From: Impatiens glandulifera
Taxonomy: Eukaryota; Streptophyta; Magnoliopsida; Ericales; Balsaminaceae
NCBI RefSeq assembly: GCF_907164915.1
Contig: NC_061864.1
Span: 8,563,889 to 8,627,888 of the forward strand
Length of the DNA stretch: 64,000 nt
Reading direction: 5' to 3'
Shown here piece after piece: positions 1 through 14,213 of this stretch (the stretch's first letter is position 1; each line of letters begins with the position of its first letter). The notes beneath the pieces were generated by a model. That model saw only the letters and a list, made by a program, of their open reading frames with translations. It had not been told where the DNA came from and ran no database searches. A program made the position numbers and the translations under genes.

Positions 1-285
1 AAGTAAAAAACTTTTTAAAATAAAGTAAAAAATATTTGACTTTTAATAAATAAATAATATATTTAATAAACTGTAAGAAACACGTTTAACTTTTAAATTA
101 ATAAATAATATATATTTATTTATTTTAATATAAAATTATTAAAGTAAAATAAAAAAAAAAAGGAAAAGAATAAGTATGCTAAATTTAGGAGGGAAATGTT
201 TGATCCATTCTGTCACGTAAATTGCTACTCCTGGTTCATGAGCGGATATCGATCAATTGCAAGACTCTGGTTTTCGATTTGGCTT
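1..285. other. AT-rich upstream flank of the kinase gene
   Basis: No gene is seen. The stretch is dominated by A/T runs. An ATG at 222 opens an 80-codon frame that ends at 462-464, overlapping the kinase start, but that ATG lies upstream of the apparent TATA box at 286-300, so it is probably not in the mRNA. Confidence 0.5.
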
Positions 286-300
286 CATATATATATAAAA
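286..300 (+). promoter_or_regulatory. Probable TATA box of the kinase gene
   Basis: A TATATATATAAAA-type run lies about 160 bp upstream of the inferred start codon at 461. This spacing fits a transcription start near 320-330 followed by a pyrimidine-rich 5' leader (about 340-420). Inferred from sequence only. Confidence 0.45.
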
Positions 301-460
301 ATCTCTGTTTAACCCTAGTTCCAGGCGGGGAAGAACACCTAGCATCATCGCCATCTTTCCCCGTTTCTCTCTATCCCTCTTTGTTTGTTTCTTTTCAGAT
401 ATTGCATTCATCGAATCATATCATTAGATCGATCTATCCGATTGAAAATCTCTATATTAG

Positions 461-1974
461 ATGATGTGTCTTTCCTGTCTGACTGTTCGACGAAAAGACG
501 TGATAGATTCTGACGAAGAAGAGGAAGAAGACGGAGTTACAAATCAATCTGTTTCTTACAAGTCCTCAGGTTGGTTTATCTAGATTTGTATTGATTTAGA
601 GCTAGAATGTTTTGTTGAATTTGAAAATTCGTCAGTCTCAGGAAATTGGAGCGGATCAGGTGGTGGTATGGGAGATGTAATGGAAAATCAAGATGGAGAA
701 ATCATCCAACAAAGGAGGCCAAATGTAGCTAGAAGTTTCACATTTCGTGAGCTCTCTTTGGCAACACAGAACTTCAAGGAAGCCAACTTTATTGGGGAAG
801 GTGGATTTGGTAGGGTTTATAAAGGCCTAATAGATTATGATCAGGCAAGTTTTTCTTAGTTTTCATTCCTATATTCAAATATGCAAACATGCTATGTTTC
901 TTATTCATTTTTAACAGATAATTGCAGTTAAACAGCTTAATCCAAATGGGTTGCAAGGAAATCAAGAATTCATGGTGGAAATTCTAATGTTGAGTCTTCT
1001 CCATCATCCAAACCTTGTTAACTTGATTGGTTATTGTGCTGATGGTAATCAAAGACTATTGGTTTATGAGTACATGCCTAATGGTTGTTTGGATGATCAT
1101 CTTTCAGGTGAACAATACAAAATTTCACGAGTTGTGTTTGGAGGAAGAGATTTATAAGAACTCCTTAATTGGTTTGATTGATTTGTGTTTTTGTTTCCTT
1201 TGAAGACATTGAACCTGCAGGAAACAATCAGGCTTTAAATTGGTATACAAGGATGAAGATTGCAATGGGTGCAGCTAGAGGGCTTCAGCATCTCCATTGC
1301 AAAGCCAATCCGCCAGTTATATATCGTGATCTTAAACCAGCCAACATATTATTAGATAAAGAATTCAACCCAAAGCTCTCGGATTTTGGACTTGCCAAAG
1401 TAGGACCCGTGGGAGATAAAACACATGTTTCAACCCGAGTAATGGGAACTTACGGATATTGTGCACCTGAATACGCAATGACAGGGAAATTAACTATAAG
1501 ATCAGATATATATAGTTTTGGAGTGGTTCTGCTGGAGCTTATAACTGGTAGAAAGGCAATTGATAACAATAGAAGACCAGGAGAGCAGAACCTTGTTTCA
1601 TGGGTAATAATCTAATCTAATTGTCTTTTTGTTTTCTTCTGAAAAATGAACTAATCTAAGTAAATAGACTGTTGTTTTAATGTTATTTTGATCAGGCGCG
1701 TCCATTGTTAAGGGATCGGAAAAAGTTGGTGCAATTGGTGGATCCAATGATGGAAGGGCGGTTTCACAAACGTAGTCTATTTCAGGTTTGTGCAGTGGCA
1801 GGAATGTGTCTGAACGAGGACGCGAGTTTCAGACCGCTTATTAGCGATATTGTTGTGGCGATGGAACACGTGACATCGGAATCGAACAAGACTGAATTCC
1901 AAACACCAGATCCATCAACCCGGGAAAAGAGTATTTCTTTCTATAGACGTGGAAACTTGAACGCAACCATCTAA
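461..1974 (+). CDS. Receptor-like cytoplasmic Ser/Thr kinase, PBL21/22-like (RLCK VII)
   Basis: Five exons: 461-569, 642-844, 918-1107, 1206-1603 and 1696-1974, giving 392 residues. The frame joins cleanly at every junction. The kinase domain shows the glycine loop [11 protein letters not shown] (residues 88-98), catalytic Lys109 in AVK, YRD with Asp209, DFG with Asp227, and the activation segment [17 protein letters not shown]; the residue before the catalytic Asp is Arg, as in RD kinases. The N-terminus MMCLSC has no Gly2 for myristoylation but has Cys3 and Cys6, which could be acylated to hold the protein at the plasma membrane as in relatives starting MSCFSC. An acidic run follows (residues 18-24). 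Family knowledge: RLCK-VII/PBL kinases relay signals from surface receptors; the specific partner here is unknown. The PBL21/22 assignment rests on recalled similarity across the kinase core. Intron 2 needs a GC donor. Confidence 0.9.
845..917 (+). other. GC-AG intron in the kinase gene
   Basis: The exon ends ...GAT CAG and the intron starts GCAAGT, the classical strong context for a GC donor (CAG|GCAAGT). The acceptor is TTAACAG at 911-917. Joining 844 to 918 keeps the frame and gives the expected AVK lysine segment directly after the glycine-loop exon. The nearest GT (849-850) would shift the frame by four bases. Confidence 0.8.
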
Positions 1975-2063
1975 GTTTGAGACGAGGACACAAGACACAA
2001 ACTTTATACCATAATTTGATCCCTTCTCTATGATAGTCAAAAAGATCAAATCAATGAATTTAG

Positions 2064-2069
2064 AATAAA
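2064..2069 (+). terminator. Possible polyadenylation signal of the kinase gene
   Basis: An AATAAA hexamer lies 90 bp after the stop codon at 1972-1974. Position and sequence fit a plant near-upstream element, but plant signals are loose and no cleavage site can be seen. Confidence 0.35.
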
Positions 2070-3017
2070 TTATTGGGGGTTCATAATTCAAATGGTAAAT
2101 GTGATTATAAAATTGACATTGGTATCAATTTGTAGAAAAACTTGTTCCCTTCTCTGTCGTATAGACAACAAGATTGAATCATTGGATTTGGAACCAATTA
2201 TTTAAAGCCTAATTCATCAAAGTGCAATCATTTGGATGGTTATGTGAGGAGCTATCTTATTCAAATGTCAACTAATATAAGTTTATTTTAAAAAAAATTA
2301 TTTTATTTTAAGGAACGGTTTAATTGTGGGTTATTTAGAAAATTAGTAGGTTAAAAATAAGGATAACAATTTAAAACCGTTCAGCGGTAACAAACTCGAG
2401 TAATGGAAACTTACGGATAAACAAATTATATGGGGCGGGGATAGTATTTGTGTTCTCCGTTCCGCTCCGATCTCATCTTGATTATCTCACAAAAATCATT
2501 AATATATTTATTTATTCATTATATTTTATAAGCGTGATAAATTTATTTATTTATAATAATATAAATTTTCAATATATTATATTAAAAATTTTGTTTATAT
2601 AATTTTATTGTATAAATTTTAATTTTATAAACGGTATTTCGCGGGAATTTCTCAAAACCGAACAGGACAGATATGACCCAAAAATAAAAATGGGACATGT
2701 ATAGTAAATACATTCTCTACTCCGTAACATTGTCATCCGTACTTAAAAAAAAGACTTTAAGAATGTAAATTTGGGTGATGTATATATTTTTTATTTATTG
2801 AAATCATATTATTTTTATAATATTTTATTTAAAGACGATTTAAATAAATTAATGTTATATTAAAAAAATTAATAATGTTGACAAAAATATATATATATTT
2901 AAATGTTAACTTTATTAAAAAATCACAAACTTATTTAAAATATATATATATATATATATATTTAATTAATTGTTAACTTTTATTAAAAAAATCATAAATA
3001 CGTCAACCGTTACAAAA

Positions 3018-3084
<67 letters not shown>

Positions 3085-6000
3085 AATATAAAGTGTATTT
3101 GATTGTTTATTTTGTTTTTATAATTTAATAAGTGTAAAAATGAGAGTGGTTGAAGGAGGAGAAAATAATCATATTGGGCCGATGGACAGAACAGGCCCAA
3201 GCGTCTACCCTTAAATTAATCACTTGATGCTTAAAAACTCTAATTCACTTTTGAAATTATAAGATTTTAAACAAGATTAACTAGTCTGGTTTATTAAAAA
3301 AAAAAAGTATTTAGTTAAATTTATAAGATTTTATATATATCATTTTAAAATTTTACAAGTTTACAAAAATAAAGTTAATTTATATTTATAAATACAAAAG
3401 AAAAAAATCATTTTATTCAAATAGATGAACTCGTACAAATAATTATATAACTTATTTTTTAGATTAATTATATATATAAATAATAACAATATATGTCTAA
3501 TATTTTGTTTAAGGTAAACTTGTATGATTTGAGGTAAACTCTCAATTTTTCTAATTTATAAATTATAAGAATAATTTTAAGTAATCACTCATTTTAATAT
3601 CATTCTGTTTATCTATGCAGAAAATAAGAAGCTCAAATGTGCACTACCTCACATGACTACTTAACTTTATAATCTATTTAATAAAAATTTACAAGTTTAG
3701 TAAAACTTAATTAATCAAATTAATATAATTTTTTTAATTTTTAATACGGTTAAAAATGGTTCATAAGAAATCAAACTCTACATGTTGGACTTCTGTATAG
3801 AAATTTTGATAAAAGTAAAAATTATGATATATATGGAAATAATTTCAATATAAAATAAGATCATTATTAGTATAGAGTTGTCTTGTTCGAATTTATGATC
3901 GAATCAGTTTTTGATCCGTGTGCCTTTTCAATGGGAATCAATTTGGTATTGTTGTATTTGAGTTATTTATTTTGAATACTTTTCAACATTGAAGCTTTTG
4001 TGTGGTGTATTTTATTTCAAATCTCTTTCATATTTAATGACTGTCAATTGCTTCTATGAAAGTCTCATTCCGCTTTTCAATGCAATATTTATTACTTTTT
4101 TGTATATAATATTTCAATTTTACATCTTATCAAATTATTTTCATAATATATTATAATAAATATATAGTTTAACTTATCTTTAGTTATCTTCATATAACTT
4201 TTATTTATTTATTTTAGAGAGCCAACATAACTTTCATGATCATAGTTCCGCTTGAAATTAAAAAAAACTATATATCAATACAAAAAAAATTACAAATCAC
4301 AAATTATAAAATTTGTAAATACAATTTGGTTAAATTATTTACCTAGATTCTGACATTATTGAAAACATTCTTGAAATCAAACAGTAAAAATAATATATTT
4401 AAGTTGTAGTGAGTTTAATTTTGGTATGATTTATGTTTTATGCTCATAATTAAGTTTAATTGATAATGTAATCATCAAAATAATGTTAATTTTTTAAATT
4501 TAAACGATAAATTAAAAGTAAATAAATAATAAGTATTACTTTGAACCTACTAGCTAGTTCACTTATATACAATAAAAAAAGAAACAAATATCACGAGTTG
4601 AGAGAAAATAGTTACAAACAAAACTCAATATCAAATTTATTAACTCTCGATAATCATAATTATATCCCACAAACATTTATAAACAAATAATCTCTTTAAT
4701 AAAATGATCTCTAATATATATCCAATCATCATATGGATAAATTATGTTGCCAAACTTATGGGGAAGAGCAAATAGCTAGGGAAAATATATGGATTGGATT
4801 GGTATTGTGTTCATATAGTATAATACTTATTCTTTTAATGAAAATGGGTCAAAGTAGGGTAGGGAGATGATATAATTGGACAAAACAAATATTTGACTCA
4901 ACTTATTCAATTTCAAACCAAACTATGCAAAATTTACATACAAAAATGTTAAGAAACTAAACAAAATGAATCTAACTATCTCTTGTTATAATATTTGATT
5001 GTTTTGTCATTTCGATATAATCATGCTCAGACTTTGACATGTTTATTAGTTCTGTTGGACGATAAAGACTCCTTCTTCAAGAGCGAGTGATCTCATGTAT
5101 ATAAGTTCGAATATGCTGTCAAATTTTTTATTTGTTTGTTCGTCTGGTTACTAAGTTGCATTTATGTCTAACCAAATTTAATATATTAAAAATTCAAATT
5201 ATTGTTGTAAACGATTAGCTACAAATATATTAATTCTTACTTATTTGTCAATTAATGAAAAAAAAAGTTAATGAAAATTGATCCATTACAAGTTATTCCA
5301 TCACTTTATTGTGAACATTTAAATTTACACACTAAATACATGCATGTAGGTATATCATTTCTTTCTTGTGGATTTAATTTAAACACTGAATACATTGTAC
5401 ATACAAATTCGAATTAAAAATTTGAATTATGCATATAATTTTACAATTAAATTAGTTTATTACAATTATAATAAATATTTCATTAACTGGATTAGTACTG
5501 GTTAGTTTGGTACTGTACAAACACGCCACAGATCCCCATGCTACCACTAATCATTCCGACCAGCATGCACAGTATAACAAATGAATATTTAATATTTTAC
5601 TTTGATCAAATAAATAAGCAAAAGAATCTTAAAAAGAGAATAATTAAAGCAAATACATATATAATTAATTAGTACTATGTTTTTTGAATCATGCCAATTT
5701 ATAAATTAGTTTTTTTTATTCAATCCAAATTCATTCATTATGTTTATAATAAAAAAAGTTACATTTTTTAGGCTCAATGTTCAGCCTCCAAGGCTCCAAC
5801 CACCTTTAATTAGGGCGAGGGTTTAGACTTGCAATATTGTGGATAAACTATATAAGACTAATTAACAAACAAAACTTCATATATGCAGTGTTATATAATT
5901 TATTAAATATTGGTTGAGAATTATGTATACAAAAATTGATCATATGCCACAAAATTTACAATTAAATTATTTATATATAAAATGTTTTAAAGATTGGTTG

Positions 6001-6530
6001 AGAATAACAAGAATAGTGACAAAGATATCTTATTTTTAAGTTGGAACATTATACCTTGAAAATATTATCAATCTCTTAAAACTGTATAATTAGTGTTGAT
6101 TTTTTTTATTAATTATGTTAATATGAATATCTTTAATAATAACTTATTTTTTCTAATATATTCGTAATTATTTAATTAATAAGTAAGTAAAGTTTTGATG
6201 CGTCTAATTATAATTTCATAAATCATAATATAGTTTCATAAATGGCTTGTTTTATGTTTTATTAATGGGAAAGATCACAAGAAAATAAACAAGAAGTTGT
6301 TAATTGATGCTATTAGTGTATTTTAAAATAAAGTATTAATTAATTAATTAATTAATTAACTAATCAAAGGTGACTAGCTGACGTGGACCCCATTAGCGTG
6401 AATGCCAATTGGCACTTTAGAGCTAATGATGTTATGATTATATGGCATGCATGATGATGATAATCATGATTAATTACCCAAGAGACAGCGTGGAAAAGGG
6501 CAGGTCATTGGTTTTTTTCATTTTTTGCAT
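2070..6530. other. AT-rich intergenic DNA without recognisable genes
   Basis: No exon-like sequence was found on either strand; open frames are short and interrupted. A local duplication flanks the AT microsatellites: a TGTTAACTTTATTAAAAAA-type segment occurs at about 2904 and again at about 2972. A short TTAA microsatellite is at about 6338-6359. Confidence 0.6.
2941..3081. repeat. (TA)n microsatellites
   Basis: Two runs of alternating TA are present: about 20 bp at 2941-2960 and about 62 bp at 3020-3081. The second is long enough to vary in length between individuals. The short frame reading isoleucine-tyrosine repeats on the minus strand here is an artefact of the repeat. Confidence 0.95.
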
Positions 6531-6534
6531 TGGA

Positions 6535-7382
6535 GATAAAAGCAAAAAGAGGGCAGTGCCCTCTATGCCGGTCAGGCCCTCTTCTGACTTTTTCATGATT
6601 ATATAATATAATATATTATATAATATAGGAATATTAATTATATATTTAATTATAATATTTTTTTCTACTATTATTAAGTAACATTATAATAACATTAAAT
6701 AAATATATATTCTAAAGTTTTACTATAAGATAGGAATATTAATTATATATTAAATTATAATAATATTATAATATATTTTAAATTATAAAAATATTTTATA
6801 TTTTATTATAATATAGAAATATTAGTTATATATACTCAAATTTTCCTATAATATAGGAATATTAGTTATATATTCTCAAATTTATTCTTAATGTTTTTAT
6901 GTATGTCATTTTTAATATTATAATATATTTTAAATTATAAAAATATTTTCTATTTTTTATTAATTACATTAACATGTTTTAAGGGTGAAATTTTCAAATT
7001 TTCTTATAATATATATAATATAGGAATATTACTTATATATTTAATTAATAAATATATATTTTAAATAAATTAATATGTTTTTTTATTAATTATATTAACA
7101 TGTTAATATATATTTTAAATAAATTAATATGTTTTTTTATTAATTATATTAACACGTTTTAAAATTTAAATTCTTAAATTTTTCTATAATATAGGAATAT
7201 TAGTTATAATAGTATAAATTAGTTATTTATTTAAAACACCTTTAAATTATTTAGATAAGAGGGCGGGCAGAAGCATTGGAGTGTTTTGCCCAAGTACAAT
7301 TTGTGCCCGCTTTCTGCTGAGGTGGAATATAGATTTGACAAAATAAGAGGGCAGAGGTCTTGTGCGCTGCGGATGCTCTTAA
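6535..7382. mobile_element. Weak MITE-like candidate with internal AT repeats
   Basis: The right edge (7260-7382) is GC-richer than its surroundings and ends GCGGATGCTCTTA, the kind of end seen in many plant MITEs. The left edge (6535-6590) has related GC-rich words, including AGAGGGCA/TGCCCTCT as an inverted pair, but no clean matching terminal repeat or target duplication could be found. Between them, a TATAATATAGGAATATTA word recurs about six times, and a roughly 50-bp AT segment at about 7055-7150 is directly duplicated. This may be an old, rearranged element. Confidence 0.3.
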
Positions 7383-7631
7383 TTCCCACCCGATTATCTT
7401 TTCAACAATAGATAACCATTTTTTTTTATTTTTTTATTTATTTATGACCAATTACAAAATTCATGAGTGTAGGGTGCATTATTCTTATCATTCCTCTATC
7501 ATGATCTCTCTTGGTTTTCCTTGACATTTATTTGAGATCCAAATAAGCTTAAATACATCAAAATCAACTTTGCCAAAGTATTCAATCACACCAAAATTGT
7601 GATGGTTGGAGTGTTGGGAAGAGCATCAAAC

Positions 7632-8234
7632 TAGGATATGACAATAAGTATCCGTATGCCGATATATGTGGATACCCGATGATCGGGCCAATTCGAGTAT
7701 TTTAAATCGAATTCGGGATTAAGATCAGGAATGAGGAGTGAAAAAGATTACTCAATCGGAGATGAGGAGTATATAAAAACAAAAACCGATACCCGGAATA
7801 TTAATATTAATATATATAACTCTTAATCTTCACTTTTTTAATGACAAAATATTTTCTTTATATATTCACTATTCGTTTTTTATTTTCAAGTTCAACAATC
7901 TTTTAACTCTTTTAACATTTTTCTCAAAGTTTTGTTGAACTCAAATATATATATATATATATATATATAATAACAGAAAATTATTATATTTTTTATTTTT
8001 TTTATGAAAGTAATATTTTTATTTATGTTTTTAATATTTAGTATATTTAGAAAATAATAAATATAAATTCATATTTTAATCGAGTAATAGAGTACTCGTC
8101 GAGATAGGATACCCGACGAATCGGGTATGAGATACAAAAAGAGATATTCGTCGAGTTCAGAGTCGGATAATAAAATAAAAATCGGATTCGAGAATTGATA
8201 CTTCACTATGGGTAGGGTACCCGTTGTCATCCTA
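7632..8234. mobile_element. Probable non-autonomous hAT-type element
   Basis: The 603-bp segment starts TAGGATATGACAATAAGTA and ends TACCCGTTGTCATCCTA, imperfect inverted ends. Flanking octamers CATCAAAC (7624-7631) and TACCAAAC (8235-8242) match at 6 of 8 positions, compatible with a decayed 8-bp target duplication. Both ends are rich in GGGTACCC/CGGGTAT-type words, and the interior is AT-rich with a (TA)n run at about 7948-7968. No transposase is encoded. Just outside the right end, CATCCTATACCAAAC is tandemly doubled. Confidence 0.5.
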
Positions 8235-8242
8235 TACCAAAC

Positions 8243-11200
8243 CATCCTATACCAAACCGATAGTCAACAACCAAAACAAAATGGGTCAATGATAGCATGC
8301 ACAAGTCTGTCTAGAAGGCATGTCGGTTTACACTGTTGGTTTACACTGTCGGAACACACTAGAATTCGATTTGACTTTGATTCCTTCTCCAAACAACCAA
8401 AATTCCCACAATTTCCTTTCACTGTTTTCAGACGCCAATCCTAAAACAAAATGTCTATTCCTTCATAAAATCCCTTCCATAAAGGATAGATCATGGCCAA
8501 ATGATTCAAACTAAATACTTATAAGTTAATGTCTACAAATAAGTTATATTTACACAATAATCTTTATAAAAAAAATAGTGTTTATATGACAGTAAGATTT
8601 TTTTTTTAAAAAAACATTATTTTGTAATGTAATAAGTAATTAACATAACATTCATATACATTACTTTCACTTCATTTAAAAAGCTTTAAAACGTTTTAGG
8701 TTAGAATTAGTTAGTAACCTATATAATATAAGAAACGAGTAGATCATTTAAATAAATATATATTTAAAAAATTAAAATAATATAAAATTTCTTGTTAAAA
8801 AGTTTAAAAATAACACATTACAATATTATGTTTTAAATTATTTATAAGTTTAAATACATTAATAAATTATTTATACTGTTATTGAAAATTTATATTATAA
8901 AGGAATAATAAAATGTCTCCTGGTTCATTAAATGAAATGTTATATTTTAGATAATTATTATATTTATAATAATTATTGGTCAAATTGTTATTTGAGATTC
9001 GAATTAAGTCGTTTCTATAAATTGAGGTCCTATATAGGGTCGAACAATCAAAATTTTAGTCATTTGATGCTTTATCTAAATTGACAAAATGTGTTATCTC
9101 ATTAGCGTTTTTCTAATTAATTTGTCATGTTCTTAAACAAAATTATATTTAGAGACGTTTTAAATGTATTTTTTAAAATTGAGTATTCGTTTTGAAATTT
9201 ACGCATTCTAATTTGTTAAAAATAGTTTTGGTGACTACAAAAATGTGTAATCTAAGAAAACATTTGAGAAAATTTTAATAGAGAAATTATGTATTTATTT
9301 TTCAAATAACTTCAAAACAACATAACATTGTTTACGTGTTCACAAATTTGAACGTATTTATATTTTAATTTGAGTATTTTTTTTTTTAGATTTACACGTT
9401 CAAAACGGTTGAATATAGTTTCAATGTGTAATGTGTGAGAATATATTCAAAATTCAAATAATATATTTGTACTAACGTGGTAAATTAATTAAGAAAATAA
9501 AATCTCTATGTTAAAGACTTAAAGTAAGAAGACATATGTATATAGTTTGAATGTATAATGTGTGGGAATATATTGAAAATTCAAATAATATATTTGTACA
9601 TGTTAAAGACTTAAAGTAATAAGACATATGTATATAGTTTTTAAAAACTTTAAATGATTAAAATTATGATAGTTTAAACACAATTCAAAATTTAGATTTC
9701 ATAAAAATATCCATGTAAGTCTCAAATAACAATTAGACCCATAATTATTTGTTAATTTAAAAATATTATTTAGACATTTTAATTATATATATATAATTTA
9801 CATGTATAGAGTACATGACAAAAATTGTTTTCATAAAAATTTACATGACAACGGAATGTTTTGAAACTTGCTATGTCTCTGTTGATAAATTTGATCTTTT
9901 AACTTATCAATATATAATAGATCACCTATTAATGACACCTCCTACTTTATTAGTATGGTTGGTTGTTTGTGTTTATTTGTTTCAATGCATCCATTTTTAG
10001 GTACAAGTCTATTCAGTGATAGATCATATTCTATGTAATATATTAAAAAATTAAAAAATTATATTATCTTTTAAAATATTTAATATTTATTTTTCTTCAG
10101 TTTACTAATAAAATCAAATGAAAATATATTCCTCAATAATTGTATTGATTTAATATATTTAAAAGAATGCATTTCAGATTATATTATTATTAGATGAGTA
10201 AAATCAGAAATGCTTGCAAAGTAGGCATTCTCAACTGTGACTAATTTTGTTTGTTTTCACGCCGAATTTGAATTTTTAACTTATCTTTCCTTAATTTCCT
10301 CTTTTCCCATCACCACCTTATTTGTTGTGATCACATCTTTTATTCGATTTTATAATAAAAATAAAATATTATGAATTTTATATGATAGAGGCGTGGAAGA
10401 AAGATGTTTGATGATAAGATCAGGACAACATCAATAATGACACACTCGAGAGTGATACATATGAGAAATGTGAATACAAGAAAAATAACAAACAAACACG
10501 ACCTTAGATTTATTCCTATTTAGTAGTACAATTATATTCTTGATGGAGGGAGGCTATTTAGAGATCTTTTTCATAGACTAGCTATTTAAATTAATTTGAC
10601 TGATGGGTTCTATCATTTCATTTAGAAAAAAAAAAAAGAAGCTTTTTTGATTGTTATAATGAAGAAAGTTATATCTTATAGTAAAAAATAAATAAAAATG
10701 TCCCCACTCAAATTCCCACACCAACCCATCATGAATCCCACTTTCATGATTCTAAATGTCCCATCTCTTCTAAGTAGCTTGTTTGAGTAATCGAGACGAC
10801 GTGTAACTCCTAACTATTACCTAAGTGATTAAATTAAATTAGTTGTATTCAATATTAAAATACGTTTTAAATTTAATTTAGGGGATGAGATTGTATTAGT
10901 TTTTCCACATGATAGTGACAATTTAATCAAAATAACAGCCAAAGTCAATACAAATATAAAAATATTGTCCCATCTTCTAGTCTAAATGTAAATAGAATAA
11001 CATATCCCAACTTTGTTGTGATCCTGAGTTCGAGTTTGTCGATGACACGTCGATTAAATTAGTATTTGCGGGTTATATGTTTAACCCGTGAAAATTAACC
11101 GCACTTTGAAAGAGAAGCGTAACCACGTTATAAAAAAGAAAATATAAATTTCAAATACAAGCAATATAAATCTAGCTATATAAAACTCTTCTTTATAAGG

Positions 11201-14070
11201 AATTAATTAATATTTTATATGTAAGAAATTAATTAATAAATATTATAAAAATAAAATTAAATTTAGTTCATAAGATTAATTGTCATATTTTTTTTTTTAA
11301 AATTGATTTTAAATGATAATATTGAAGTAGAGATATTTGAACGAACAAATTAACGTGTCTGTACTAATTATTCTGAGCAACTATAAAAATTTATTCTTAA
11401 CCGATGGTTAATACAACGCCGAAAAATGTCATATCAAATTATATATATACACAGAAATACTAAAAAATCATACAAATTAAAGAAAGATATTTGTAAACAT
11501 GTTTTTATATGAAATATTAAAAATCGCGGATACAATTGAAGTGAATATGTAACAAATTGTCCGCCAAAATTGATAATATTATTTGAATTATAAAATTTCA
11601 AGATAAAAAATTTGATCCGATTAAAAAAAATGTCATACCAGACAAAACACAACACAAAGTAAAACTGATTGGTGAAACTAAAACGAGACACAATCCCGAT
11701 GCAAGTAAATAATCATATAGACTAAGAAAAAATGATTTTTCAACTTTTCTATAATTTTTTTTCAAAAATTAAAAAATAAGAATTTTAATGATCTACAATT
11801 TAAAAATAAAAAAATAAAAATAAAGTCTAAGGTCACTAAATGAAGATGAATCGGTTATTGTGCATTTTAAAGATGTCATTGATGATAGTAGATAGGATAA
11901 CAACATAGAAACTTGTTATATATATAAAAGATATAGCAAGTTGTTGGCTTTAGTAGCTAAAACTTGAAAGTACTTTAAATATTTCTGGTTGGTAGACTAT
12001 TATTTTTAATGATGCATATGATGTATTGTTCCAATTTGAAAAAAAGTTATTTGTTATATATAATGAGATATTTTTTAAAAAATAATATAAATATTTAAAT
12101 GTTATTTTTATACATATTTTTTTTGTGATAATACTCTTTATTTGGAGGAAAAAATTAATTTGACAAATACACAATAATTTTTTTTATTTGATTTCCTACC
12201 TAATTTATATCATAAAACAAAAATTTATGATATTTATTAAAAATTACAATAATATATAATAAATATTGTAACTTTAGATGGTCAAATATAATAGTATACA
12301 AAACTATTTCCTTTTATTTTTTTCAATGAAATCGTTATAATATATATATTTTTAAAGTTCATACATTTTTTTTATTACTTAATAATATTGCAAGAAAAAA
12401 AAATATTTTTGTGTAAACAAAATTAAATATAACAAGACAGCTTTAACCATTTCTCTCATAAGCTAGTAACATAACATCATCAAACAAAGAAAACAAAACC
12501 AAGTTTATATATATATTGAAAAATTAAGGTTTGATTTGTGTTATATGTGAGATTTCATATTCTTTATTAAATTATTCAAATCACTAATTAAAATAAAGAT
12601 ATTTATTTTTAAAATATTTTTTAATATATAAATACAAGAATTTATTCATTATACTTTTTTAATTCAATTATAATTAAACATTACCTCACCCACTCTCATA
12701 CTAATCACATAACTCAATTCTTTAATCAAAATATTTTATATTAAAAATTTATCAACTAAATTACTTATATATATTCTATTAATTATATATACTAAAATCT
12801 TAATTTAATATGTTTTTATTATAAAACAATTATAAAAAAACAGCCAAGTTTGATAACTTTAAATGTGTCCGATTATAAATGAGTGACCTAAGTTGACCTG
12901 AAATCATTATTACAATTTACAAATACACTTGTAAATAAATCATGTATGAGTAAAAATTACTCACATGTCTAAAAATCTAACATATTTAATAATTATTGAT
13001 TAATAAATTAAATGGTTTGAATTCCAACAATGAATAACCTTAATCCATGTGGGGACAAAGCCTAATGAATGCTTTCAACTGCATTATTCAATCGAAATAG
13101 TTGACTATATTCTATTAATTAGAATGGTCACATAAATACATATAAACATATTAATTAAAAATAAAATAAAAAATCTGATTTCTCAATAACTTTCAACCAT
13201 CAATGCTGATGATAAATAAGAAAAAAAACCATCAATACTGACACGTAGATTGCATAAACTCGGTGGGTTTGGTAAAGATTTTAAATATCTTCAAATATAT
13301 TGCTTGTTCAATTTTTACCATTTTGTGCATTAAATCACTTTCCTTTGTGCACCATAAAACGCTCTACCACTAAAATCCACACAGAAACACATTCCCACCT
13401 AAGCATTAATGGATCTAGGTAGGAACTCGGAAGTTCATCCGAAAATATATATTTGTACGGTACTAAATATTTTTTTTTAAGTATATCCCAACTCGAATTT
13501 CTTAATATATTTGATAATCCACTAACATAATTTAAAAGAAAATTTGTATTCTCTAAAAGATCTTATTTACTTTTTAAAATAATAAATTTCATTAAAAAAA
13601 TCATATTATTAAAATGATGGATAAAACCTGATTTTCTATAACAAAAATTATTTTTGTAAAAAGTAAAAAACTAGTTTTTACAAGGGGTATTTACTTGATT
13701 TCTTTTAAATAATATTATAATAAAATTATAAAATATTTAAAGGATGGGTATTTTGTATATTTAAAAGAACAATTTGATTAATAAAAAAAATTGTTGATGA
13801 GATTTTTGGTTTTTAGATAAAATTCCAAAAAACCAATTATGAACAAGCCGCAGAGCTGATATATATTTAAAAAAAATAAAAAAAAAAATTGTATATTTAA
13901 TCCCTGGTATAATCTACACGAAGCAGTCTATACTCCTATACCCGACAAAAAGCAACCGAAAGCAATGGCATTTCTGTAATTATTTGGGCTTTTAATCTTC
14001 TTCCTCATCTAGCTCAGCTTTACTGGACTGGTTTAAAAATGTCAAACAATCAAGGAATGCGCCAAAGGCG
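8243..14070. other. AT-rich intergenic DNA without recognisable genes
   Basis: Only short, low-complexity frames are present, none with family motifs. Apart from a local duplication at 9411-9640, I see nothing that can be supported. Composition changes at about 13,960, where the promoter of the NPC1-like gene begins. Confidence 0.55.
9411..9640. repeat. Local tandem duplication, two diverged copies
   Basis: A 61-bp segment at 9411-9471 recurs at 9539-9599 with a few substitutions. An overlapping 40-bp segment at 9510-9549 recurs at 9601-9640. The pattern fits a partial tandem duplication of about 90-130 bp. Confidence 0.75.
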
Positions 14071-14073
14071 TGA

Positions 14074-14082
14074 CTATATAAT
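14074..14082 (+). promoter_or_regulatory. Probable TATA box of the NPC1-like gene
   Basis: CTATATAAT lies 132 bp before the start codon at 14214 and is followed by a CT-rich leader (about 14100-14200) typical of plant 5' UTRs. A TGACGTAA word (bZIP/ACGT-core type) is at 14134-14141, inside the presumed leader, so its role is doubtful. Confidence 0.45.
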
Positions 14083-14213
14083 TCTTCCATTACTTTCAGT
14101 TTCGATCCTCTCTTTCTTCTATCTCTCATCAGCTGACGTAACCTCACTTTTCTCTACACATCTCTCTTTCTATACTGAACTTTCTCCAGAACCGTTACCG
14201 TGAAGTTCTGTCA

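Noticed and set aside
222..464. 80-codon open frame overlapping the kinase start codon, possible uORF
   Set aside because: Its ATG is upstream of the best TATA box (286-300), so it is probably not in the transcript, and the peptide has no recognisable features.
3003..3200. Minus-strand open frame of isoleucine-tyrosine repeats
   Set aside because: It is generated by the (TA)n microsatellite and has no gene context.
13610..13850. MITE related to the PIF element at 38787
   Set aside because: Words such as ATAAAACCTGA are shared, but no terminal inverted repeats or TTA duplication could be placed.
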